Positions 1 through 6,194 of a stretch of 8,057 nucleotides of DNA are shown piece after piece. Origin of the DNA: Chloroflexota bacterium (GTDB lineage Bacteria; Chloroflexota; Anaerolineae; Promineifilales; Promineifilaceae); NCBI GenBank assembly GCA_008501785.1, contig QQUD01000883.1, positions 1 to 8,057 of the forward strand, given 5' to 3'. Position 1 is the stretch's first letter. Every line of letters begins with the position of its first letter. Both the position numbers and the translations under genes were made by a program. The notes below the pieces were generated by a model. It saw only the letters and a program-made list of their open reading frames with translations, was not told the DNA's origin and ran no database searches.

Positions 1-588
1 CTCGGTGGTTGTGCCATCGCTGGCGAATCGTGTCAAAACAAGCTGCAAGGTTTTCCCCTGCAGGTTGATTGACTCTCCAGCCTGTTCGCCTGTGCGCGGA
101 TTAAAGAAGTTTTCGCCAGCCTGTGCGCCGACTAAAATTTGCCAGGAGCTGATATTGTCGACCCCGCTTTCCATATTCAGGTCGAACTGGCGCAGCGCGG
201 TTGGATCGACCCCCTGGATATTGGTGAAGCCGGTAAAGCGGTTGAGGCGTAGTTCTGCGTTGGCTTGGAGACGGGCGAGGGGGGTAACGGCCGTTACTCC
301 TGGCAATTCCCGAAAGTCATCCAGCGCTCGATCATTCAAAACCAAATCACGCTGCACATTGCCACCACCCGCAAAAAAGATGTCTCCCGGCGCATTCACC
401 GTCATTTCGGTCAAATCGCCTGCCTCATTAAAGCCAGATAGCGCCGATTTTTGCAGGCCAGCCCCCAAAGACATCAGCAAAATGACAGCCGCCGTGCCAA
501 TAAACACACCGGCAGATGTCATCATCACGCGAAACTTCATTCGCAAGAGGTTGTTTTTTACGAGTCGAATTAGTTCAATAAAGCGCAT
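1..588 (-). CDS. MacB/FtsX-type ABC transporter permease, N-terminal part (runs off the left edge)
   Basis: Reading the minus strand from ATG 588 gives 196 residues, open to base 1. The protein begins MRFIELIRLVKNNLLRMKFR, followed by a hydrophobic segment at about residues 21-42 (VMMTSAGVFIGTAAVILLMS). It then enters a soluble region with the look of the MacB periplasmic core domain (GAGLQKS..., then ELPGVTAVTPLARLQ). A basic amphipathic start, one membrane span and an exported core domain is the standard N-terminus of MacB/YknZ-type permeases. The missing C-terminal half should hold the other three spans. In-frame TAA lies seven codons upstream, so ATG 588 is the first possible start; only a weak, distant AAGAGG precedes it. 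It is the last visible gene of the Yip1-ATPase-CARDB operon, 84 bases after the CARDB gene, and is the expected partner of that ATPase. The substrate cannot be told. Confidence 0.85.
   Translation of the reverse strand, partial: MRFIELIRLVKNNLLRMKFRVMMTSAGVFIGTAAVILLMSLGAGLQKSALSGFNEAGDLTEMTVNAPGDIFFAGGGNVQRDLVLNDRALDDFRELPGVTAVTPLARLQANAELRLNRFTGFTNIQGVDPTALRQFDLNMESGVDNISSWQILVGAQAGENFFNPRTGEQAGESINLQGKTLQLVLTRFASDGTTTE
284..297. repeat. Best copy of a recurring palindrome (GTAACGGCCGTTAC)
   Basis: This is a perfect 14-bp palindrome inside the permease gene. Its core decamer AACGGCCGTT is found exactly at 286-295, 1870-1879, 2302-2311 and 3885-3894. The inner octamer ACGGCCGT also occurs at 2842-2849 and 5428-5435. 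Near misses are at 4261-4270 (AATGGCCGTT) and around 7470 (CGGCCGTT without the leading A). All lie inside genes. In four of the six octamer sites the minus-strand reading is ACG-GCC-GTT (Thr-Ala-Val); in the other two it falls in an Asn/Asp-Gly-Arg frame. Confidence 0.75.
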
Positions 589-592
589 AAGG

Positions 593-637
593 TTATGAAC
601 GCCCTCTTAGAAGGAAATCGTAGATACTTTGCTTCAT
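593..637 (-). other. Possible 14-codon leader ORF just before the permease
   Basis: On the minus strand ATG 637 opens a short frame, MKQSIYDFLLRGRS, whose TAA ends four bases before the permease ATG. The permease has only a poor ribosome site of its own, and the AAGAGG that could serve it lies inside this frame, so translational coupling is conceivable. No ribosome site precedes the small ORF itself, and a frame this short can arise by chance. It is recorded only because of the tight stop-to-start spacing. Confidence 0.15.
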
Positions 638-672
638 TTTGAAATTCGCTTAATCCTGCAACTTACACCTTT

Positions 673-2466
673 TTAGCTACCAAGACCAAGCATACCCTTT
701 ACAAATCGCCACACTTTGTCCATGGTTGTTTCTTCACCGTCGTCAGTTTGTGGTTGGGATGGATCGCCTTCTGCACCTGCTTCGAATTCTTCAGGGACGA
801 AGGGTTCTTCGACTTCGATGGTGAGCGTTTCTTCGTAGATTTGTGGTTGGTTGAAATCATCCAGGTAGTTGACAGATACGAGTACTTCCAGTGTGCCGCT
901 GTTGGTGGGGAATGCCAGCGCATCTAACGAACCAGACGTGCCGCCGTCGAGTGGCCCCACGTAAATTGTGTTATTTTCCAGGTCCATGTCGGGGCTGGTG
1001 ATGGCTAGCGTGCTCACGTTCAGCAATGACCGACCAATGTTCACAACTTCAACTGGTAAATCAAGCGACTCTCCCTTCATGCCCATCCCAACAGGTCGAT
1101 AGAAGTTGACTTGCAGCTGGGGTGGTTTTTCCACGAGCAGATTGATTACTTGGGAGACATTTTGCGGGGTGCCATCGCTGCCATCGTAGGTGACGTCGAT
1201 GGGCAGGTTGAAAATGCCAGATGTTGCCGTTCCGGCCACCAACAGCGTTTGTTTCACTTCAATCGTTTTGCCTGTGTCAATTGACTCGACATAACGAATG
1301 TTACCAGCATTGAGCAGCGCAAATGGTTGTAGTTGACTGCCATCTGGTCCACCCAGTGTAATGATTACATTTTGGGTATTGGCGTTGCCCACGTTGGTGA
1401 AGTTGAGTGCCAGGTCAAAAATGGCACCGGGTTGCAATGGTCCAGTTGGTTCAACATTGTAGGTTGTCAACACCAGGCGCGGCTGTTCGGGTCCAGGTGT
1501 CGGTGTGGCGGTGACATCGCTGATAGCGAGACCGACGCTTTGTTGTGTGTTGTAAGACCCGCCGCTAATATCAAAGTAGTCGATATTAAAATTCAAGTTC
1601 TGCGGTCCATCTGGCGTGTTTTGGCTCAAATTCAATGGTAGGGTCACGGTGATGGTTTCTTCGACGCCGATGCGGGGAATAATGCGCACATTGCTGCCGG
1701 AAGCGGGTACGGCAATGTCTGTTGATTGCAACTCAAGCTCAATGTCGATTGCTGTCCAGTTGCCCAGGTTGCTCAACGCCATGGTCAACTCGAACGGTTC
1801 ACCGGGCAGCGGGACCTGTGGATTGGTGGAAGCCGATTGGATGGCGAGTTGGGGTTGGCCGAAGACGTAAACGGCCGTTTCCGTTGGCACCGGCGTCTGG
1901 CTGGGGGCTGGGGTTGGGGTTGGCCCAAAAATCTCAAACACACCTTTCGCCACATCATTCGAGCCATCCTGATCGCCAAGCCCAATCTGAATATTGTAGA
2001 AACCGGTATCTAGCCCTGGTGGCACAATCCCGGTGACAACTTCATTATTTACAAACGTGCTTTGAATCACGCCATACCCCACGATACGAATCACGGTGCC
2101 ACTGGTGATATTTTCGCCATAAACGGTGAGGACACCGCCGGTTTCGTTAGACATGCGCCCTGGTTCGATGGCCGAAATTTTAATACGTGGCAATTTTGTT
2201 GCTGTCGGAATTGGCGTTGCAGTTGGGGTGATGGTTGCAGTAGGTGTGATTTGGGCTGCGGCGGCGATGGCTGGGGATTGTGCAGGATGTGGTTGAAGGG
2301 AAACGGCCGTTCTCTCCTCCGCAAACACCGGCAGCGCCATCAAAAACCCAAACAACATCCCAACCATCAACAAAAATAGCAATATGTGCATATTTCGATT
2401 TGAAACAAATGGTGCTTGTCGTTCTCTAATCATAATTCTTCTCTTAAAACTGTTCATTACTTTCAT
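673..2466 (-). CDS. Exported IPT/TIG and triple CARDB-like (COG1361-type) protein of an ABC transporter operon
   Basis: This 597-residue protein begins with a long basic N-region (KRRIMIRER) and a signal-peptide core at about residues 27-46, with probable cleavage after VFA (49). A Thr/Pro linker follows (about 73-92). An IPT/TIG-like domain spans about 94-181 (ISAIEPGRMSNETGGVLTVY). A second Pro/Thr linker precedes three repeated beta-sandwich units at about 205-317, 328-447 and 449-553. Each resembles CARDB/NEW3 domains, with the typical signature of a Pro-Gly or Lys-Gly turn, then NLGN, NVGN or NIGR. The tail is acidic (about 553-580) and ends in an amphipathic helix, MDKVWRFVKGML. No enzymatic motif was seen. 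ATG 2466 overlaps the ATPase stop as ATGA, implying translational coupling; later Met codons (4, 12, 26) are possible, but starting at 26 would lose the basic N-region. Position between ATPase and permease genes suggests an extracellular receptor or adaptor subunit. That role is inferred. Confidence 0.8.
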   Translation of the reverse strand: MKVMNSFKRRIMIRERQAPFVSNRNMHILLFLLMVGMLFGFLMALPVFAEERTAVSLQPHPAQSPAIAAAAQITPTATITPTATPIPTATKLPRIKISAIEPGRMSNETGGVLTVYGENITSGTVIRIVGYGVIQSTFVNNEVVTGIVPPGLDTGFYNIQIGLGDQDGSNDVAKGVFEIFGPTPTPAPSQTPVPTETAVYVFGQPQLAIQSASTNPQVPLPGEPFELTMALSNLGNWTAIDIELELQSTDIAVPASGSNVRIIPRIGVEETITVTLPLNLSQNTPDGPQNLNFNIDYFDISGGSYNTQQSVGLAISDVTATPTPGPEQPRLVLTTYNVEPTGPLQPGAIFDLALNFTNVGNANTQNVIITLGGPDGSQLQPFALLNAGNIRYVESIDTGKTIEVKQTLLVAGTATSGIFNLPIDVTYDGSDGTPQNVSQVINLLVEKPPQLQVNFYRPVGMGMKGESLDLPVEVVNIGRSLLNVSTLAITSPDMDLENNTIYVGPLDGGTSGSLDALAFPTNSGTLEVLVSVNYLDDFNQPQIYEETLTIEVEEPFVPEEFEAGAEGDPSQPQTDDGEETTMDKVWRFVKGMLGLGS

Positions 2467-3152
2467 CTGCTGTTGACATCATCCAAAATGCGTCCATCCA
2501 ATAATTTAATGTGCCGGGTTGTCATGCTTAACAACGATTGATCATGCGTCACCATGATGATAGTGCGGTTCTCATCCTGGTTTAGCTGCTGCAAAATATT
2601 GATAATGTCCTGACCTGATTTGCTGTCTAAATTACCTGTTGGCTCGTCTGCCAAAATGATGGCTGGATTATTCACCAGCGATCTGGCAATCGAAACGCGC
2701 TGCTGCTGCCCACCCGAGAGTTCAGTCGGTTTGTGATTGAACCGGTCACCCAACCCTACCATTTCTAGCATGTGTTTGGCGCGTTCAGTGCGCTCTTTGG
2801 GTGGCACACGTGCAAATATCATGGGAAACTCAACGTTTTGAACGGCCGTCATTGTCGGAATTAAATTAAAACTCTGAAACACAAATCCAATCATCCTCTG
2901 TCGAAATCGTGCCAGCCCATCTTCATCAAGCTGCACAATATCTTCATCTTCAACCCAAATGTGGCCCGATGTAGGCTGATCTAGCCCGCCCAGCAAATAA
3001 AGTAGCGTCGATTTACCAGACCCAGAAGGCCCAACAATCCCCATAAATTCGCCATTCTCAATCGTTAAATCAACACCATCCAAAGCACGAACAGTCTCGG
3101 TGCCAAGTTGATAATGACGGTTTAGGGATTGGGTGTGGATGAAATGTGTCAT
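2463..3152 (-). CDS. ABC transporter ATPase, MacB/LolD/YknY family
   Basis: From ATG 3152 this is a 229-residue cytoplasmic ATPase, the usual length for stand-alone subunits of the MacB/LolD group. All motifs are intact: Walker A GPSGSGKST (about 41-49), Q-loop Gln in FVFQSFNL (about 93), signature LSGGQQQR (about 145-152), Walker B IILADEP followed by TGNLDS (about 165-177) and the H-loop His in MVTHD (about 203). The TGNLDS D-loop and the NLIPTMTAVQNVEFPM stretch are hallmarks of this family. It should power the permease encoded at 588-1. An upstream TTG (3167) would add five residues but is less likely than the ATG. Neither start has a Shine-Dalgarno sequence; the preceding 58 bases are U-rich on the mRNA. 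The stop overlaps the next gene by four bases. ATPases of this family drive extrusion or mechanotransmission, not import. Confidence 0.93.
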   Translation of the reverse strand: MTHFIHTQSLNRHYQLGTETVRALDGVDLTIENGEFMGIVGPSGSGKSTLLYLLGGLDQPTSGHIWVEDEDIVQLDEDGLARFRQRMIGFVFQSFNLIPTMTAVQNVEFPMIFARVPPKERTERAKHMLEMVGLGDRFNHKPTELSGGQQQRVSIARSLVNNPAIILADEPTGNLDSKSGQDIINILQQLNQDENRTIIMVTHDQSLLSMTTRHIKLLDGRILDDVNSR

Positions 3153-3154
3153 GA

Positions 3155-3181
3155 TAACAAAAAACAATTAACAAAAAACAA
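3155..3181 (-). repeat. Tandem 13-base T-rich repeat in front of the ATPase start
   Basis: The plus-strand 13-mer TAACAAAAAACAA occurs twice exactly, at 3155-3167 and 3169-3181, giving a U-rich stretch on the mRNA directly before the ATPase ATG. No AGGAG-like site is found between the Yip1 stop (3211) and this start. The tract could act as an unstructured S1-type entry site, or allow slippage or pausing; this is inference. It may also be simple low-complexity spacer. Confidence 0.6.
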
Positions 3182-3210
3182 AAAATGAAAACCAGAAGAA
3201 ATTTTGTTCC

Positions 3211-3999
3211 TTACCCTGCTAAAGCCCCGCCAATACCACCTAGGGCAACAGCACCACCTACGCGAATGAGTGTAAACAAAGCCCATACAATTAGGACGAT
3301 ACCAATTGCCTTTTGGCGTGGTAATTTAGCAATCACCATGATGCCAATTGCAATCAACGCAAAATTCCAAAAGAGGTAGATGTCAATTTGGCTCAAAAAA
3401 GTTTGCAAGGCGATAATGCCAGCGCTTGGTGGTGTGGCGGCAAATGGATTTTCTGGTGGTGGACCTGATTCGACAAATCCTGATAAGCCTTGGTTCTCAA
3501 TTAATGTATTTGTCGTAAAAATGTAGATGGTCTGGACCAAATTGCGAATGCCATAGGGAATCCATCCCCAAATCACAACTTTCAACATTTGCAAAAAGTT
3601 GTTGCGACCGCCTGACATTGAGCTGATCAGGTGAAAGGCTCCAGTCCAAAGGCCCCACCCAAGAATCAGTCCGATTGCCACAAAAACGGCAGGTACAATC
3701 GTAGTTGTGATAGGAGATGCCGCAAGTGCAGCCGGATCGAAATTTTCGGGCGCATCTGCACCTTCGGGGAAGTTGAAATCTTGTTCGGCGAGAGAATCAC
3801 GGATTTGCTGGCGTTGAATGGGGCCGGATGCAATGATGGGCAGTGTGATCAGGATCATGCCTAAAAAGGCCATGATGATCCAAGAACGGCCGTTTTCCTC
3901 CCCAACCGCTTCAAAAGTCTTACGCGGGCTGAAAATCACGCCCCATAAAAGCGAAAAAAAATTACGGCGTGGTGCCGTAACCGCAACATCATTGCTCAT
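3211..3999 (-). CDS. Yip1-family integral membrane protein
   Basis: This 262-residue protein starts with the family's N-terminal signature, an FSPRKTFEAV stretch at about residues 23-32, right before the first membrane span. Predicted spans are at about 39-59, 98-122, 140-162, 206-226 and 230-254. A polar loop (about 60-96) follows span one and a Pro/Gly-rich loop (about 168-195) precedes span four. No catalytic motif is visible. ATG 3999 has an excellent ribosome site, AAGGAGG, seven bases upstream. It is the first gene of the operon, 58 bases before the ABC ATPase. In Bacillus, YknW, a Yip1 protein, is encoded with and associates with the YknXYZ exporter, so a role as a membrane partner of this ABC system is likely. 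That role is inferred from context; the family call itself is firmer. Confidence 0.8.
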   Translation of the reverse strand: MSNDVAVTAPRRNFFSLLWGVIFSPRKTFEAVGEENGRSWIIMAFLGMILITLPIIASGPIQRQQIRDSLAEQDFNFPEGADAPENFDPAALAASPITTTIVPAVFVAIGLILGWGLWTGAFHLISSMSGGRNNFLQMLKVVIWGWIPYGIRNLVQTIYIFTTNTLIENQGLSGFVESGPPPENPFAATPPSAGIIALQTFLSQIDIYLFWNFALIAIGIMVIAKLPRQKAIGIVLIVWALFTLIRVGGAVALGGIGGALAG

Positions 4000-4006
4000 A
4001 GGTTTT

Positions 4007-4013
4007 CCTCCTT
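4007..4013 (-). promoter_or_regulatory. Strong ribosome binding site of the Yip1 gene
   Basis: Minus-strand AAGGAGG is followed by seven bases and the ATG at 3999. It is the best Shine-Dalgarno match in the left half of the window and fixes the start of the operon's first gene. Confidence 0.85.
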
Positions 4014-4032
4014 ACCGTATGCTGTATAGTGA

Positions 4033-4126
4033 CAACGTTCAGCAAAAATCCTGCACATATTTTACGTTGTTTTTGCGTGGAAACAACAATGAACGTTGCA
4101 ATCATAGGGAAACCGCAGGGATTTTT
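4033..4126. repeat. Set of crossing inverted repeats upstream of the ABC operon
   Basis: Three inverted repeats interleave in the 218-base gap. CAACGTTC (4033-4040) pairs with GAACGTTG (4091-4098) exactly. AAAAATCCTGC (4044-4054) pairs with GCAGGGATTTTT (4115-4126) apart from one bulged base. GTTGTTT (4066-4072) pairs with AAACAAC (4081-4087) exactly, with an eight-base loop. The first two pairs cross, so they cannot form as one simple fold; they could be alternative RNA folds or protein-binding half sites. The remainder of the gap holds no gene. Confidence 0.5.
4059..4086 (-). promoter_or_regulatory. Candidate sigma-70-type promoter of the Yip1-ABC operon
   Basis: On the minus strand a TTGTTT (4086-4081) and a TAAAAT (4064-4059) are separated by 16 bases. 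The -10 matches consensus at five of six positions; the -35 matches only three of six. A start about seven bases further would leave a leader of roughly 50 bases before ATG 3999. The GTTGTTT/AAACAAC hairpin covers the -35 side and could be an operator. Confidence 0.35.
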
Positions 4127-4164
4127 TAGCGGGTAACCAGAGAATAAACAAGATGCGGAAATAC

Positions 4165-4207
4165 GCGAAATAACGCTGATGATTTGTTTTCTTCCGCGTT
4201 ATTTCGC
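4165..4207 (-). terminator. Hairpin after the carboxypeptidase gene, probable terminator
   Basis: GCGAAATAACGC (4165-4176) and GCGTTATTTCGC (4196-4207) form a perfect 12-bp stem with a 19-base loop, beginning 11 bases after the carboxypeptidase stop. A further near copy, GATGCGGAAATA at 4152-4163, can compete for the same right-hand arm (ending in GCATC at 4210). No long T run follows on the minus strand, only a TATTTCC...TTGTTTATT stretch. It may therefore be a weak terminator or an mRNA-end stabiliser. Confidence 0.45.
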
Positions 4208-4218
4208 ATCCTATCCAT

Positions 4219-5892
4219 TTACAAAGTGACTGATTTGCGAATGGTGCCAGCGCGGGGGTGAATGGCCGTTATCTCCACCACACTCCCCGGTTCAGCCTCA
4301 ATCACCCACTCAACTTTCGCACGTTCGGCTGTGGCATCGCCGCTGAAAATCGGCATACTCCACTTGCCGTCGCGCCCTTCCAACTGGCCCAGCATTGTCT
4401 TTTCCTTGCCTGTTACCAACTTTGCGCCCTCTGGCAGCGCAATGTCTACTTCCAACTCACGCACAACCTTCATGGCAACCGCCTGCTTGCTCACATTTGT
4501 CGGCAGCCAGCCCGTGTTGTGGACAGTCGCTCGCACGTAATGCGTATTCCCATTCGACTTTTTGTCCACCTGATACCATTCTAATTTTGGCGAAATCAGA
4601 CATTGATACAGCGCAAAATCAGACAGCGGTGCCACTTCTTTTTCCAGCAGCGACGGTGGTGGATTGCGCCACGTGTGGAACAGCTCCCAGCCGCCAAGCT
4701 CAACGGTGCCTAGCTGTGGATGCTCAAATTCATACCAGTCAATCACACCCTTACCGTCCAGCACCTCATCATTCCACTTCATGATTGCAATATCATCTTC
4801 CAACGGATGCTCGCGGAACCAATCCATAAATTTATAATCTTTGATGCCTGCCTGCTTTTGCACTGACCAAATTTCACAGGTCCACCCATAAATGCCCAAA
4901 TATTCATACATCCAGTCATCGAACGTGCCTTTAATAAACTCTTTCGGGTCATATTTAAAGTCGTGGAAAACAGAAACGGCTTTGTATCCCGTCAGTTCCG
5001 TCGCTTTTGCGCCGATTCGTTTGAACGTGTACAAATCTTGTGTGGGCAGTGATTCATCACCTGCTTTTGTCGGTGGACGCAAATAAACGCCGCTGAAGGT
5101 GTGATAGCTAATTGATCCCGTAATGTTTGGATGCGCCACAATCCATTTCATGGCTGCGGCTGGTTCTGGCTCAGAGCCAGCAAAATGACCGGCTCCCTGC
5201 TGATCGGGACTCCAAAATACTGGAAACTGACGATTTAAGTCTAGCCCTTGCAGGTTTGGGGCCAGATTAATGGTAACGCCATCATAATTTTTGACGCGGC
5301 CTTCAGGCAGCAGGCGGTAGAAATCTCCTCCCGGTGCTTCGTCGGGTTGGCGCGGGATCATCATGCGTGGGTCTTCGGGGTTGATTTTCCAGGGGCCGTT
5401 GGGGTCTTTGACGCGCATTTGCAGAATACGGCCGTCTTCATCCACATCCTCCTGGTGCAGCCCATCTAACTCATCCATGCGCGGATAAGGACGCGTGCTG
5501 CTGCGGATAAACTTTGGTTTGTCCGCCAGCGCCCACTCTGCACCATCTGGATTCAGGCGCGGCACAATGTAAAATGCGCGGCTGTCTAAAGCGTAAGTGA
5601 TCCGGTCATCACTGCCATAACCCGTCAACAGTTTGTTAATCAGATGCAATGACGCGGTGGATGCCGATGTTTCGGTGGCATGAATATTGCCATCTACCCA
5701 CATCGCTGGTTTTTCGGCGTCAGGACCCGTGTCGAAGTTCGTGAGAATCACCACCCAAATGTCGCGCCCTTCGTAGCTGGGTCCCATGCTTTCTACTTTG
5801 CAAAGGTTCGGGTATTTAGCTGCCCAACCCTGCAAAAACTCAGTTATTTCATCGTAACGGTAATAGCGGTCAAACCGCATTTTGTCGGTCAC
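4219..5892 (-). CDS. M14-family zinc carboxypeptidase, cytoplasmic-looking, with C-terminal beta-rich domain
   Basis: From GTG 5892 the protein has 557 residues. It carries the M14 zinc and catalytic set: His71 and Glu74 in NIHATE, Arg112 in RLNPDG, Asn220-Arg221 in LDLNRQFP, His264 in SYHTFSG and the general base Glu340 in WTCEIW. A Tyr equivalent to carboxypeptidase A Tyr248 is not obvious by hand alignment; that position reads Glu-Phe. Between Arg112 and Asn220 lies a long insertion of about 80 residues, rich in Asp and Pro (DGLHQEDVDEDG onward). After the peptidase domain (to about 375) a C-terminal region (about 430-557) looks like a beta-sandwich (VRATVHNTGWLPTNVSKQAV). No signal peptide or anchor is seen, so it probably acts in the cytoplasm on peptides. 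GTG is preferred over TTG 5964 and ATG 5880 because AAAGGAG lies six bases before it. It is a single-gene unit with its own promoter and a hairpin downstream. Substrate unknown. Confidence 0.88.
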   Translation of the reverse strand: MTDKMRFDRYYRYDEITEFLQGWAAKYPNLCKVESMGPSYEGRDIWVVILTNFDTGPDAEKPAMWVDGNIHATETSASTASLHLINKLLTGYGSDDRITYALDSRAFYIVPRLNPDGAEWALADKPKFIRSSTRPYPRMDELDGLHQEDVDEDGRILQMRVKDPNGPWKINPEDPRMMIPRQPDEAPGGDFYRLLPEGRVKNYDGVTINLAPNLQGLDLNRQFPVFWSPDQQGAGHFAGSEPEPAAAMKWIVAHPNITGSISYHTFSGVYLRPPTKAGDESLPTQDLYTFKRIGAKATELTGYKAVSVFHDFKYDPKEFIKGTFDDWMYEYLGIYGWTCEIWSVQKQAGIKDYKFMDWFREHPLEDDIAIMKWNDEVLDGKGVIDWYEFEHPQLGTVELGGWELFHTWRNPPPSLLEKEVAPLSDFALYQCLISPKLEWYQVDKKSNGNTHYVRATVHNTGWLPTNVSKQAVAMKVVRELEVDIALPEGAKLVTGKEKTMLGQLEGRDGKWSMPIFSGDATAERAKVEWVIEAEPGSVVEITAIHPRAGTIRKSVTL

Positions 5893-5898
5893 TGTACG

Positions 5899-5905
5899 CT
5901 CCTTT
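5899..5905 (-). promoter_or_regulatory. Ribosome binding site that sets the GTG start of the carboxypeptidase
   Basis: Minus-strand AAAGGAG lies six bases before GTG 5892. The ATG four codons further in would be 18 bases away, and the upstream in-frame TTG (5964) has no such site. The GTG is therefore the supported start. Confidence 0.75.
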
Positions 5906-5995
5906 CTTGCAAACAATGTATGTTTTACCTGGCAGAAGTGCAAAGGCACAAAGAGGCTGCGCAATGCGCTGCTGCTGGCTTATTGAATGCTTGAA

Positions 5996-6023
5996 ATTAT
6001 ATCGTGAATTAGGTAATTGTCTA
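5996..6023 (-). promoter_or_regulatory. Near-consensus sigma-70-type promoter of the carboxypeptidase gene
   Basis: On the minus strand TAGACA (6023-6018, five of six to TTGACA), a 16-base spacer and a perfect TATAAT (6001-5996). Transcription should start near 5989, leaving a leader of about 95 bases before GTG 5892. This is the clearest promoter in the window. Confidence 0.6.
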
Positions 6024-6029
6024 ACAATT
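6015..6029. promoter_or_regulatory. Inverted repeat over the -35 box, possible operator
   Basis: AATTGT (6015-6020), a three-base centre CTA, and ACAATT (6024-6029) form a perfect 6+6 inverted repeat. It overlies the -35 element of the carboxypeptidase promoter, the position expected for a repressor or activator site. ACAATTGT at 6024-6031 is itself a palindrome. It is AT-rich and short, so chance is possible. Confidence 0.3.
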
Positions 6030-6100
6030 GTGATAGCAAAAAAGCGTCACGATCAAGGTATTTGCTACAGTCAAAAAAAGGAGTGTTGGGGATATTAAGA

Positions 6101-6156
6101 GGAGTGGAGGCTTTAGCCGGTTCTCACAAGACCGTTCCGGCTAAAGCCTCCACTCC
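6101..6156. repeat. Perfect 20-bp inverted repeat, REP/BIME-like or bidirectional terminator
   Basis: The arm GGAGTGGAGGCTTTAGCCGG (6101-6120) is matched perfectly by its reverse complement at 6137-6156, with a 16-base spacer. Inside each arm GGCT..AGCC is again self-complementary, the layout of a REP dimer (two hairpin units head to head). It stands in the gap between the 545-residue protein gene and the carboxypeptidase promoter. On the minus strand a T7 run (6079-6073) follows about 21 bases later, too far for a standard terminator. It looks like a copy of a dispersed genomic repeat, but only one copy is in this window. Confidence 0.7.
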
Positions 6157-6194
6157 AAAAGGTACGAAATCCTGTAAAGTCAAAATGGTGCAAG

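Noticed and set aside
5..598. 197-codon open frame on the plus strand
   Set aside because: It is antisense to the permease, whose minus-strand translation has a membrane span and MacB-like core; the plus product has no recognisable features.
1333..2379. Several plus-strand open frames across the CARDB gene
   Set aside because: All overlap a 597-residue minus-strand gene with clear domains. They arise from biased composition in Thr/Pro/Gly codons.
5893..5964. 24-residue N-terminal extension of the carboxypeptidase from TTG 5964
   Set aside because: No ribosome site precedes the TTG, whereas AAAGGAG sits six bases before GTG 5892; the extension does not look like a signal peptide with a cleavage site.
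6101..6156. CRISPR repeat or attachment site
   Set aside because: There is a single inverted pair, with no direct repeats, no spacer array and no cas or integrase gene nearby.
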